Shown here: piece by piece, positions 35,594 through 47,007 of the stretch
Numbering within the stretch: the first letter of the stretch is position 1
Layout of the letters: each line of letters opens with the position of its first letter
NCBI GenBank assembly: GCA_004194705.1
Contig: SADC01000872.1
Coordinates: 124,001 to 188,000, forward strand
Origin: Ditylenchus dipsaci
Lineage: Eukaryota; Nematoda; Chromadorea; Rhabditida; Anguinidae
DNA length: 64,000 nt
Direction: 5' to 3'
The notes under the pieces: generated by a model
What the model saw: only the letters and a program-made list of their open reading frames with translations
Told to the model about the DNA's origin: nothing
Database searches by the model: none
Made by a program: the position numbers and the translations under genes

Positions 35594-38500
35594 ATGAATT
35601 CTCTGAGGAAAATGCTGCAAATTATCTGTGTTCTAGCCCTCTGCTCGCTGATTCTAGCTGCCTCTATGGAGTAAGTTATTTTTCTTAATTCAGTCATTTG
35701 GATCCTCCTTAGTTTTGCTCAAGATTTTCTACTTTTTGAAAAATCTAAGACAAACACTTTTTTTAATACTTTCATCATGTCAATTTTCTTAGTTTTTTAA
35801 AATATGTTGTGACGGTTGCTTTGATAAAATATATCTAGCTGCTAAAAAAAGTAAGACTAATTTATAACCGTATAAAACGAGAAAATCTTTTATGAAGAGA
35901 ATAAGAAGGTGATTCTTAATGAGCATGTCAAATTTTAATAGTTTGTAAAATAAAGTTAGCTTTCGACCATACTGAGCTCCATTTTAGATCTTTTTAGCGA
36001 ATGAAAAGAAAAAAAAGAGGTTAAGATCCACTGCTCTTGATATTATGGATGACGGAAAATATGTCGAAACGGGAAATATGTCGGGGAGTTTAATGACCAA
36101 ATGATTGTAATTTGCAATAACAACCGGTGAAATGGGGATGTTTTGCGATTTTTCGAGTTAGACTGGCAAATAAAATTAGCTAAAAGGGATCAAATATTGG
36201 AGTCAAAAATATGTAGTGCCTGTGTACCCTAGTCGGGGTTGAATTTAAGTTGAAAAAACTAAATCAGACTGTGAATCTTAATTGTAAAAATCGAAAATTT
36301 GACACATATGGGGTTGAACTTGAGGTGGTAGGTGATACTGCCAAAATACTGCTGCTATTGCTGTTCAAATTAGTGCGTTCTATAGGAATCCAAGAAGCCT
36401 GACTAACCTTACCTCACATATTAGCGATAAATTCCTTGGAATTTCACAAAATAAATAAAATAGCAGAATATTTGAAGAGGTGGTTTTTGGTCAGAAGTTT
36501 CAAAGTTAAGGAGTGTCCTTTGCCAGGCAAAGATGTGTGCAATCGACTCTCACTTATCCGAAGAATATAAAAATTGGCCTTAATACGAAAATTCAAAAGG
36601 GGTTGAAAATAAGGTACAGTCGACGCTCTCCATTGCGTCCCCCAAAAAGTTCGTTCCCACCTCGGGTCCAACACTTTTTTTAGCTCAATTTTTGAAGTTT
36701 TTTTCACAGCTGATTCGTCAGTCTGGTCGGAAATATCGCAAGGATTCCGATTTTGCCGGTCGTTTCTCGGAAACATGATAATTTTGTCATTTAGACCCGC
36801 AACGCTCTCCATTGCGTCGCCTTAAATCCCAAAAAGGTGACGCAATGGAGAGTGTTGCGGGTCTAAATGCAAAATTATCATGTTTCCGAGAAACGACCGG
36901 CAAAATCGGAATCCTTGCGGTATTTCCGACCAGACTGACGAATCAGTTGTGAAAAAAAAGCTTCAAAATTTGAGCTAAAAAAAGTGTCGGACCCGAGATG
37001 GGAACGAACTTTTTGGGGGACGCAATGGAGAGCATCGACTGTACCATACTTTCTCTTATAAACCACCATGCTGGCTGATTTTTAAACCCTCAATTAAGCC
37101 GATTTCGTGATGTTAAAGTGTTTAGGAATAATCGCAAAACAAGAGGTAGTGGAAATAGAGAAAACGCAAAAGCAGCAATGCAAAATTTTCTTGCTGCTTC
37201 GTGACGTAGACTGTTAGAGTTGAAGATGATTATCACAGGCTGGTCGCTCATTAGAGTACGCTGCTCCAAAAAATATTGTTTAGGCTTGATTGGTATGTGA
37301 AAACTTTTTTAGTCTAAATCTTTAAAAGCAGACAGAACTCTGACGCTTTTCCGGCCTTTTTATCTAGGTTGAGTGAAAACAAGTGTGAGACAAGAGGTAT
37401 TTGTGGAAGCGCACATTTAATGCTCTTCCTTTTAAGTGTTCGTGTAACTCGATTCACTACTAAGCACACATATTTAGCCTGCGGAAACTGAGACATTAGG
37501 CTTGCTTCTTTGTTCTGGCCACAACATTAGTGGGATTGATCCACACACACTTTCCCACACGCAAATATCCATTAGCAAAGTTTCAAGAAATTAATTCTCT
37601 TCAAGCTTCCTGCTAAAAAAACCTGCTGAACCTAAAATATATTTTAAGTCTAATTTTAGCTCTCCAAGATTGTCAAACATCATCCCTTAGCTGCCTTTGT
37701 GTAAAAATGGCGTTTTCGAGACTACCAAGGTCAATAAAAATGAAATTTGTAGCAGATAAATTTGCTAAAAAAATTAAAATAAATAGTCTTTGGTTTGCTC
37801 TTTGGCACCCAAATGTTTTATCTTTTGATTTATAAAAAGCAAAATTTGTTTTATTTATGACGAGAATCAACTAAATATTGAAATTTTGGCTATGATTTGA
37901 CAAAAAGGTAAACAATAGTTTTTAAATTATTTATTTTTAGTAAGTCAAGCTATAGTTTACTGCAAATATTCAGCCTTATTTAATTATCAGGCCCATCTTT
38001 TGCCTTAATCCCCTGTTGATTGGCTTTAGACTTAGGCAAAGGTAGGCGAGCGTATGTTGAGATAAACTTAAACATGTACCTCGGTGTAAGAGACATGTTT
38101 GAGTCCGTCATAACATACGCTCGCCTACCCTTGTATAAGCCTAAAGATCACAAAGAAAATCCGAAAAGGCGACCAAGGCAAAAATGGGCCCGATAATTAA
38201 ATAGGGCCAAATATTTTGAAGCATTTGTTATAGGTAGTCCGGAAAAGTCGTCCATTTTTTCAAAACAAACTTTTCGCATCATTGTGTCTTTTTTATAAGT
38301 TTTATGACTATTTTTTGAAAATTTTGCAGCGCAGGTTCTGAACGTTCCGGACATCCTAAATTTTATAGTATGGATTTTAAAACACTTTATAATGAGTTTA
38401 AATTTATATTACACTTCGATTAAAAGGTATATGAAAGAGTAAAAAAAGTAAGAAAATTGGTAGTTTAGAAGTGTTTCTTGTGAAAGCTTCCAGTCTGAAT

Positions 38501-39008
38501 CAATAAAACACATATTAGGGTACTCATTCAGCCTCATAACCACTCCTCCTTCCTATACCTTCCACTTGCGCCTTGGAAACCCGCAAAAAAACAGTAGGCG
38601 AACCCAGGTGAAAAAGTTTTCCTAATTATTTCAGATTATTTTAGAACCATATATTTTCAGCCTATTTTACAACTTTAAACGTCGAACCACATAATAACAG
38701 AAACTAGGAAGGCTCGAAGGAGGAAATTAAAACCAAATAACTACCCATACTAAATCCTATTTTTATATTTCAGCTTTAACCGTTTGAAAACGGACAAGAA
38801 GGCAATGCGAAATTCACTGGTAAGGTTTGGCAAGCGTAACTTCTACCGTCCATCAGGAGAGGCTTTTGTGGGTGCATTTGATGGTGGAAACAGCAGAGGT
38901 GGATTGGAAGCATTTGAATCCTCATCAAGGTTTCCCTATGCCCTGCCAATCCTGCGCTACCAGCGAAGGCAAATGGATGATGCAGATGACTCTTCATCAG
39001 CCTTCTGA
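35594..39008 (+). CDS. flp-11: FLP-11-like FMRFamide-related neuropeptide precursor
   Basis: Secreted precursor of an amidated RFamide neuropeptide. Two exons, 35594-35670 and 38774-39008, joined in phase (GA|C) across a 3.1-kb intron; 103 residues. Residues 1-24 are a classic signal peptide (RKMLQIICVLALCSLILAAS). Residues 34-47 read KK-AMRNSLVRFG-KR: dibasic cleavage sites on both sides and a Gly amide donor, predicting AMRNSLVRF-amide. C. elegans FLP-11 contains AMRNALVRFG, one residue different. Unlike C. elegans flp-11, only one RFamide copy is present. The remaining 56 residues (rich in G, F, S, ending MDDADDSSSAF) contain an RR at QRRQ but no second amidation site. AATAAA follows at 39048. 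The long intron contains a pogo-like element. Confidence is high that this is an RFamide precursor, moderate that it is the FLP-11 orthologue. Confidence 0.82.
36617..37041. mobile_element. Pogo-like palindromic element in the neuropeptide intron
   Basis: TA on both sides (36615-36616, 37042-37043); ends CAGTCGACGCTCTCCATTGC and complement. The arms are almost fully paired, including CAAAAAGTTCGTTCCCACCT. Confidence 0.78.
38030..38142. repeat. Short inverted repeat
   Basis: AGGTAGGCGAGCGTATGTT pairs with AACATACGCTCGCCTACC about 70 bases on, in the neuropeptide intron. Confidence 0.55.
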
Positions 39009-39047
39009 TAATATAACTAATAACATATTTGGATGCTTGTGTAAACC

Positions 39048-39053
39048 AATAAA
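39048..39053 (+). terminator. Polyadenylation signal of the neuropeptide gene
   Basis: AATAAA about 40 nt after the TGA at 39006-39008. Confidence 0.6.
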
Positions 39054-39445
39054 TAACCATGTTACTATTACTTTCTTTTGTGATGATTGAAGCAACTTAT
39101 TACAATAATCAAAAGCCCAATTTCGCAATGCTAGTAGTGTGGCTACTAATTTTTGCAACAAATATTTTGATCCAAAGGGCTTTGAAATAGGTGTGTTTAA
39201 CTATTTTTCATTGTTAAATTGATTATGGAAGCTAATAATAAAAAGCTAGTGTTGTTCTCAGTAAATAGTTTACATAAAAAACAATATTGAAAAGTTTGAG
39301 TGCAAAGTTAATCTTCGTCGTTTAAAAAAGGTTCTGAACTTTTTAAATTTCAAATTCCGTCGAAACAATAAACATTCAAACACCGAAGTATAGTCAAATG
39401 TTTATTGTCTCGAGTGGAATTTAAAATTTTAAGAGCACTTTTGTA

Positions 39446-39869
39446 CAGTCAAACCTCGTTATAGTGCGACCCCAAAAGTTCGTTCCAGCCTCGGGTCCGA
39501 CACTTTTTTTACCTCGATTTTGAAGATTTTTGTAAGTTCTGTTTTTACAGTCTGGTCCCAAATATCGTCAGGATTCCGATTTTGCCGATCGTTTTTCTGA
39601 AAACTAAAATTTTTTCTTCTAAAAAAGCAAAACCTCGATATAGTGCGAACACATTTTCAAAATGGTCGCACTATATCGAGGTTTTGCTTTTTTAGAAGAA
39701 AAAATTTTAGTTTTCAGAAAAACGATCGGCAAAATCGGAATCCTGACGATATTTGGGACCAGACTGTAAAAACAGAACTTACAAAAATCTTCAAAAATCG
39801 AGGTAAAAAAGTGTCGGACCCGAGGCTGGAACGAACTTTTGGGGGTCGCACTATAACGAGGTTTGACTG
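39446..39869. mobile_element. Pogo-like palindromic element
   Basis: TA at 39444-39445 and 39870-39871; ends CAGTCAAACCTCGTTATAGT and complement. The inner body matches 36617-37041 (GTTCGTTCCAGCCTCGGGTC). Confidence 0.8.
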
Positions 39870-40027
39870 TATGATAAAACTCGGTGTCTGAATTGTGGGT
39901 TTGCCTATAAATGAAAAAGGTATTTGCAAATTCGATTCACTACTTATATATCCATTTTGAGAATTTGTCACAATTTTATAATAAAGCTTTGCTACATTTA
40001 GTGTCGAAATAACCGTGAGATTTTGTC

Positions 40028-40304
40028 ACAATGCCTGTCGCCGATAGGAATATTTCAAAAGGCGGGTACTAGGTCAATTCAAAAAAGAATTATCATGAAA
40101 TACAAATTTGTTGAGTACTCGCCGAGCTATAAGTACTCAAAAACATTTTTACTTTGTAACAGCATCCATGGCCTAATGGGAACATGGCGGCGTTCTGTGA
40201 AAGTCGGTCGTCGGTTCGATTGCGTCGATTTAATACTCGTTTGGATTTCACTAGGACCGCGCCTTCAAAATGTTCTTATCGGCGATGGGCATGCCCTTTA
40301 AAAA
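40028..40304. mobile_element. Foldback with GCATGCCC end and tRNA-like core
   Basis: Left ATGCCTGTCGCCGATAGGAA pairs with TTCTTATCGGCGATGGGCAT at 40274-40293. The end resembles the TTAA MITE family (GGGCATGCCCT then TTTAAA). Confidence 0.5.
40161..40232 (+). ncRNA. tRNA-like sequence (SINE-type A and B boxes)
   Basis: CCATGGCCTAATG gives an A box, and GTCGTCGGTTCGATTGCGTC a B box and T arm 30-35 nt later. The acceptor stem does not pair, so it is probably a relic. Confidence 0.35.
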
Positions 40305-40888
40305 ATCAAGCCATATATTTTCTGAACACAAAGTTATGGCATGTAAGAGTAGAAAATTTGGAAAATCTCTACTCCAACAAACAATGACCATGCACAAGTT
40401 GTGACTTTCTGAGCCCTTTTTCGCCCACGTCATCACAGTTTGAAGCTAAAACGGCCTCCACCATCGTGTTCAACGAGAAATTCAAAATTAGCAACTCCAA
40501 TTACGCTTCTTGGGAGCTGTGGTGCTAATAGACATAGTTGTATAATATTAAACAACATAAAGCCAAATTATTTTAGAGCTGAAAACATCATAGAAAAAAC
40601 CTTAGCTCAAAAGAGCAGTTGGAATGCATCTTAAGACATCAATTTGTCGCAGCCATCGGTAGTATTAGTCATTAAGGTGGTGAGAGAAATGGATGGTTGG
40701 CATAGTAACTCACACAAGTTGGTGCCCCACATCTACTACTACCCTTGTCTACACTGACCATATTTTCTTTTTTTCCAAAAAACTTACATAAATTTAAATT
40801 TTCTGTTGAAAAGCTTGATCGAAAAATTTGACTAACTTTTCAAGTGGTGACTAGCAAGTAAAACGATCATCCATTCTCCATTTGAATA

Positions 40889-43421
40889 ATGGTAATCATT
40901 TTCGGAAGTTTGTGAATAAATAACAAACTTGTAGGGATTGCTAGGTATACTACGCAAACTAAAGCACCAGCAAGGCCGGGAACTGAGAATATTGCTGTTG
41001 GGTTAGTCGAAAATCTTCTAATAATTATTTGGGTTGAAATATGATTGTTCCAGGTCTAGATAATGCTGGAAAAACACTATATTGAAAAAGTTAGCGTCAG
41101 AAGATGTGACACACATTACACCCACTCAAGTATATGCTAGTTTTGTGTTGTGCCAAATATTGGCGGACTAAGTCTTACAAACCCCAAACTTTGAATTTGA
41201 GCTTAATTTCACATTCAGACAAATTTTTGAGGATTAGTTATTTTCGAAAAAAGTCATCGATCCGGATGGCGGACTTATAGAATAACCGACCCTATTATAG
41301 AATACCCCAACGATTTTCACTTTTTAAACTTAAGTAAAAAGTATCCAAATATGTCCCACATCCCCCCAAGAAATTTCTTAATCACAAATTCCGTATGCTG
41401 GCCACATCTTAAATGCTGTGCCTAATTTTGTTGTTCCAAAGTATAGTTTCAGCGACTTTGGGAAAGTTAGATTCTTGGGGGATGGGTATTCTATACTAGC
41501 CGAACAACCAGATACTTTTGGTTTTTAGATATTGTGTTATCTGTTTTTTTTATTGATCACTCTCTTTCAGGGCTTCAACATCAAAAGTGTAATGGCGGAT
41601 GAAGTAAAATTGAACGTGTGGGACATTGGAGGTTTATTTTGCTTTATCTTTACATTTGAAGCAGAACTTTTTAATAACAAACTATAGATTTTTCGGCTTA
41701 TTACATTACAAATATATAAGGATGTGAATTTTCTATGAAATAATAAGCATACAGTCAACTCCCGATTTAGTGTACACCTCGGTTTAGTGTACACCTGGAT
41801 TAAATCATTTTGGCCGGCTGTTAATTAAAATGACTAGAATGAACCCTGGATTTAGTGTACACTCGATTTAGTGTACTCCCGGAGCCGGTCCCAGGGTGTA
41901 CACTAAATCGGGAGTTGACTGTAATGTAATTGAAATAAGAATACTTTTGAAATAGAAAGGTTTATTTAAATTTTGCAATAGACCGAATGCAGGGATCGTA
42001 ATATTATTTTGAAAGACCATTGCACTGTTTTCGAAGTTTTTGTATCTAAAATTTGTAAAGGCTTAATCGGCTGTGAAAATAAAAATGAAGACGGGACCGG
42101 GCCTTGGTCCTAAAACAGAGAATCTTGGTAGAAGTCTCGGCCTTAAAAGTTCCCTTTTGTGTGAAAAGTCTCGAACCCTCGATTTTGTGGTCCGAAAGAC
42201 CCGATGAACAGTGGATCCTCATTCTTACTGAAAAGTACTTTTTTATTTTTTCACATTGTTAGCTTGACCCTCATCCTTTGAAAATAAATTTTTTTATTGA
42301 CCCTTAAAATACAGTTTCTAAAATTTTAAAATAAAAAAATTTTAAGGTCAGAGAAAAATCAGACCCTACTGGAAAACTATTTTGATAATACTGATGTCTT
42401 GGTAGATTTATATTGATTTATCAGTTGATACTTTTAACTTGAAAAAACATTTGCAGATTTATGTGATTGACAGTGGTGACAAAAAGCGTTTTGACGAGAC
42501 TGCCCTAGTAGGTCTATGATAAATAGTTAAATATCTAAAGAGTCTTCTACGAATGCGCAAAACACGACAATTGTTAGCGGACGATGTCAGATCTCTGATA
42601 ATTTCTCGGACACCAAATGAGAGAAAAATTACGAAAAAATAAAAAGCACGACAAACCTTAAGTACGAATTAACAATGCATTTGAACCTTGACAGTGTAGC
42701 CCATAATGACCGCATAACACCTGCACTATATTGTGGGTCGACTGTATCCGCCTAAACTGTGCCATCTAGCTCGCTCAAAATCTAAGTTTAATGAACTTTT
42801 TATATGTTTTTAGCATTGAAAAGTGTAAGAGAAGTATTTTTTTAGGGCGCGGACAATCACTTTACGAAAAAATCATCAAAAAGATCAGATTCCAAAAAAA
42901 ATGATTTTGGAAGATCAAGTTGAACTGATTTTTTTGAATGCTGGGGTCCACATTTTATTGATTGCAACAAACTGTAAAGAAATCTCAAATAAAGCCTATA
43001 AATTGATATTTTTGTAGGAGTTGCAAGAGCTTCTAGAAGAAGAAAAGTTGAGAAAGGTTCCTGTGCTAATATTCGCCAATAAGCAGGTAGCAAGGTTTCA
43101 AACATACAAATATGTATTTTTTTAAACACTAGGACTTGTTAACAGCAGCAAAGGCTAGTGAAATAGCAGATGGCTTGCAGCTTATAAAAATCAGAGACCG
43201 GTCCTGGCAAATTCAAGGTGCTTATAAACTAGGTTAATTTTGATATAAAAAATTGTATTTTTTCAGCCTGTTCAGCCATTAGTGGAGAGGGCATTAAGGT
43301 TATTGTTTTATAAATGACAAAATTATAATTTCTTGTTTAGGATGGAATGGAGTGGATTTCAAAGAACATCAAAAATGGAACCCGACCTGCGGGCAACGCT
43401 CAAGTGCCCACACCCAGCTAA
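40889..43421 (+). CDS. ARL3: ADP-ribosylation factor-like GTPase ARL3
   Basis: Small GTPase controlling release of lipidated cargo from UNC119/PDE6D carriers, mainly at cilia and microtubules. Exons: 40889-40891 (ATG only), 40935-41001, 41054-41129, 41571-41631, 42347-42401, 42457-42507, 43018-43086, 43133-43217, 43267-43298, 43341-43421; about 193 residues, the usual length plus a short tail. N-terminal [10 protein letters not shown] gives the amphipathic helix with Gly2. G1 is GLDNAGKT, switch 1 [12 protein letters not shown], switch 2 [14 protein letters not shown]4 FANKQDL, G5 CSAISGEG. Additional ARL3-type signatures are [20 protein letters not shown] and the DRSWQIQ segment. Two one-base deletions occur, at about 41076 (inside the P-loop codons) and in AAAA 42373-42376; both are cured by one added A. 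The tail reads [18 protein letters not shown]3 over ARL2 is favoured by the N-terminus and the EEEKL segment. Confidence 0.92.
41281..41505. repeat. Dispersed repeat family F, copy 2
   Basis: CCCTATTATAGAATACCCC to GGGTATTCTATACTAG, parallel to 16965-17225 (shared AACTTAAGTAAAAAGTA). In an ARL3 intron. Confidence 0.55.
41752..41921. mobile_element. 170-bp pogo-like MITE in an ARL3 intron
   Basis: TA at 41750-41751 and 41922-41923; ends CAGTCAACTCCCGATTTAGT and complement. Repeats of GATTTAGTGTACAC make up the inside. Confidence 0.82.
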
Positions 43422-43499
43422 ACTATTTTGTTAAAATTATTTTATCTTTTTATGAAATGATTTTATTATTTACTCTGTACAAATGATCCAAACCATATG

Positions 43500-44960
43500 C
43501 TCGTGTACCAGAACTCGGTGTTTTTTGCATCGGTTCCAATGAAAGCAGACGGACTTGTATAAACAGTTTTTGTTATTATAAGAGAAGTTTTAAAAAAGTA
43601 GGTCATAAACGCAATGCCACAAACACGATTTTGAATCAGGGGGGTGTGGTGCTATTAGAGAGAATACGGTAAAAATGAAAAGCAAAAAATTTTCGAATAT
43701 TCGAATCCGTTAGTTCATTTTGTTAAATTTTATAAAATTAATAAGTTCGACCTGAAAAGCACTAACATAGTGACCTTGCTCAAAATCAAGGTAACAAATT
43801 TAAAACCTTTCACGGACAAAACCTTTAGCCTTTTTGGCTACGCTAATAAATACATAACACTGACTTCTATCATCTGCTACCCTGTCATATCATGGATTGA
43901 CATGACTTTAGCGGGGGCGATATTTGCGATATTTTACGAGGTCGAAAAAGGCTTTCATCCGAAATATTGATTGACAAAAGAAGGTCCACATTTTTCTGGC
44001 CGCAACTGCCGTTTCAGGCAATAGCCGTTCGCATTCGTCTGGCCGCTAATATCGTTCCGTGAAAGTCTTTTTGTTGATATTGAAATCTAGCGAGGGTATT
44101 TGTCCACTCGATCGACATATAAATGTATCAGCCACGCAATGGTTGAAAAATATCTAAAAAACACAAAAATATCTGAGAAAAAGCTAAATGAAACAACATG
44201 AGAGGTGTGGCTTAAAAAATCATTGAACACAATATTGGCCTCAACTTTGGACACAACACTGTTATTGATTAAAAGTTTTTATTTTAACACAAATTTAATG
44301 TGTGTGGGTATGATCAAGGAGCAGTTATTCACTTTGCTCTGGCTTGAGTACTACTATTGCTACCTTCTGCCGACGTAAAAAACATCTGCTATCAGCAGTA
44401 TTCATCATCGCCGGTTGTTTGGCTGCTGCACCCGTGATCACTCTGTCGAATTGTCTACCTATTTTCTCTTCTTCTTTTCAAATTCTTATGGCTGGAAATA
44501 ATTAGTCTCATTTATTAAGCAAGTATAAACTTTCTTAACAAATGAGACTAAACACTTTCTAGCCATAATAAAAAGTTTTTACTGAAGATGTCTTACTCAT
44601 TTTTTTGTTGTTTTGTTTAGGAAAAGCAACAAATTGTTAAATGAGTAGGTTCTATCACTGAAATCTAAAAACAGTGTAAAATAGGTAAAATTAATTCTTC
44701 GATTGAGTCATACACTAGAATATTTTTAAACAATTCTTGGCTAACAAAATCGGTGTATCTTTTTCATTAACGTTTAATCAAAAGTTTTTTCTTGCTGATG
44801 TTTAAAAATTTTTTAGTTTAGACTGGTAGTCAGTGTAGATTCTCAGTTTGGAATCTATTTTAAAACTGCAAATTTCCATGCAAGCATTAAGGTTTTCATT
44901 TTAATCAGATATTTTTGTAGCAGAGAGTGAAAATGAATGGCAATCAACTATTTTGAACCA
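43500..44960. other. Intergenic, no supported gene
   Basis: AT-rich; holds a short inverted repeat at about 44500-44575 (TTAGTCTCATTTATTAAG and complement) and nothing else I can support. Confidence 0.4.
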
Positions 44961-44963
44961 AAA

Positions 44964-45797
44964 AAGGTTGAAGGGGGAGTACAACTTATATTGCGAATGA
45001 TTTGAATAGACCGATTTAACTGCTTGAGGTCGCATTTTAGATTCTGACTTGAAATTTTTATTTGATTTTAACCATTTATTTTTGTTCCGTGATTTTGCTT
45101 GTTGTTTTTACTTGATTCTATAGAAAAAATTGGTAACTTGCGAAGGTTTGACCAAAGAAGAAAAGAGTACTGTTGAGAGGTAGGATTTCTGTGCTATTTT
45201 GGAACTGACGGGTTTTTCGCAATTTCGATTTACACGATAATTTACAACCATATACTGAAAATGACGACAGGAAGCAGAGCTACATTTTTAGTATAGGGTT
45301 GTAAATGATCACATAAATTAAAATTGCAAAATACATTACTCCAAATATAATACTGGACAGTTCTGGGACAGCCCTGGGTAGGATGGCAAGGAATTGGGCA
45401 TTGTTGAATGTTTTTATTAATGTTTTTTTAGATATAACTCGAGTTTTTTCTCTATCTGTATGATAGCTCAAATGAAAGCCCAGAATCTTGGCTAGATGTT
45501 AGTATCTGAAACGCGTGATTTGTACAAAAAAGTCAAAATTTTTCAACGAAACTAGACAAAGCAAGACCCTTGAAACGATCGATTTTCGGGAATCTATGCA
45601 TTTTCAGCCTGGATACAAGACCCAGTAAGTGTAAATCCCTGCGCTGATGATCTCGTTAGATTGTCAAGAATATGAGGATCATTTTGACACTAAATTTGTG
45701 AATCAAAGGGGATAAAAATAGGGTGTGCACCCAATTGTAGGCGAACCTGCGTTCAAATCATTCGCAATATAAGTTGTTCCCCTCCGCCCCTTTAACC
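44964..45797. mobile_element. Foldback element, about 830 bp
   Basis: Left arm AGGGGGAGTACAACTTATAT-TGCGAATGATTTGAA pairs with TTCAAATCATTCGCAATATA-AGTTGTTCCCCTC on the right. Includes an exon-like segment at 45122-45179 and a TAGGGTTGTAAATGA motif near 45293. Confidence 0.5.
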
Positions 45798-46572
45798 TGT
45801 AAAAAATCCATTTACTATACAAGTGCAACATCAAAACAGACTATTAAATTTAGTAAGAAAAGATTATTTTTACTTTTGCAAAACGTTTTTATCTTTTCGT
45901 AAAAGTACAATCTAGTTTGCACTCCACGTGTTACATTCACCACAATCTTTTTTCACCACAATCTTTTCTTTTTCTTCAAAATAAATTTGTAAACATCCCG
46001 TGAAAAATACATTTTATCAGGTTTTGGTCCACCAAGAATGATTGCTGGCCATTGCTCCAGCATCATATGACCCTCTCCCAAACCAGCTGAGTTGCTGTGC
46101 CTCACTGCCCCCAACTCCCCTCTGTCCAATTGCGCTTTGTTGCTGTTTGGAGGGTGGCAAAGCCACGTTTTTCCATCTGTTTATTGATTCATCATCATCA
46201 TAAGGGTTGGTATATCCCGCATATTGGATTAGTGCTCACAATTAGCTGGTATGTTATTGTCTTACTATATACTCGATAAATAAGTTTTTTAACAAGATCG
46301 ATTCTTTTTCATGTATGTTTGTTAGGTTGTAGATCAAAGATTAAGGAAGCTGTATATCCTTCAAATACACTTAGAGATTATTTGAAAAAGACTTGTTGCT
46401 CAATTTATTTTTTTGTTGTCTGTTTTCATTGAACAGTTTTTTGTAATATCAATTTCTGTTGTATTGTTACCTTTTTTTCTTTTCTGATAAAATAAATTAA
46501 AAGCACAAAAAAATTCCAAAATCTTGCCGACTCTATGAAAGTTTGAGCTCATACTGGGTGTTTCCAAAAAGC

Positions 46573-46690
46573 CAGTGTTTCCAAAAAGCAGAAGCAGAAT
46601 TGCACAAGCAGAAGCATAATTCGAGTCAAAATTCTAGTCAAATTCTGCTTCTGCTTGTGCAATTCCGCTTCTGCTTTTTGGAAACACTGC
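46573..46690. mobile_element. CAGAAGC palindromic element, copy 1
   Basis: AGTGTTTCCAAAAAGCAGAA to its complement GCTTTTTGGAAACACT, with CAGAAGCAGAATT repeats. Related to 58957-59119; its target duplication is unclear because the left edge is duplicated. Confidence 0.6.
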
Positions 46691-46999
46691 TGGGAACATT
46701 CGTATCTCGAAATTTTGTAGGCAGACAATTCGTGCACATTCTATTTTACAAGGAACTCCCAGGAATAAATGCTTAATTTGTGATAGTAATTGCATTTTCT
46801 TTAGAATGCACCTAGGTTGTCGCGAAAATTTTCACTTTCCAATCACAAGGCGGGATTTTATATTGAATATTAAATTTTAGTTCCATTCAAACGTGATCAA
46901 CTTTTCATCTGCTAGCAATCCGACACTGTTATTTTGTAGCTTAAATCATTAGATTCCTTCACCTTAGTTTCTAACTGGTATATTAAAAATTCTCGTATT

Positions 47000-47001
47000 A
47001 G
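47000..47001 (+). promoter_or_regulatory. Splice acceptor 6 nt upstream of the BNIP3-like start codon
   Basis: The sequence attag|GTCGAA-ATG places an acceptor AG 6 nt before the initiator codon, consistent with a spliced-leader acceptor. Confidence 0.35.
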
Positions 47002-47007
47002 GTCGAA

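Noticed and set aside
45122..45179. Exon-like segment (acceptor, open frame with GLTKEEKSTVER, donor)
   Set aside because: It lies inside a foldback element and no compatible second exon was found.
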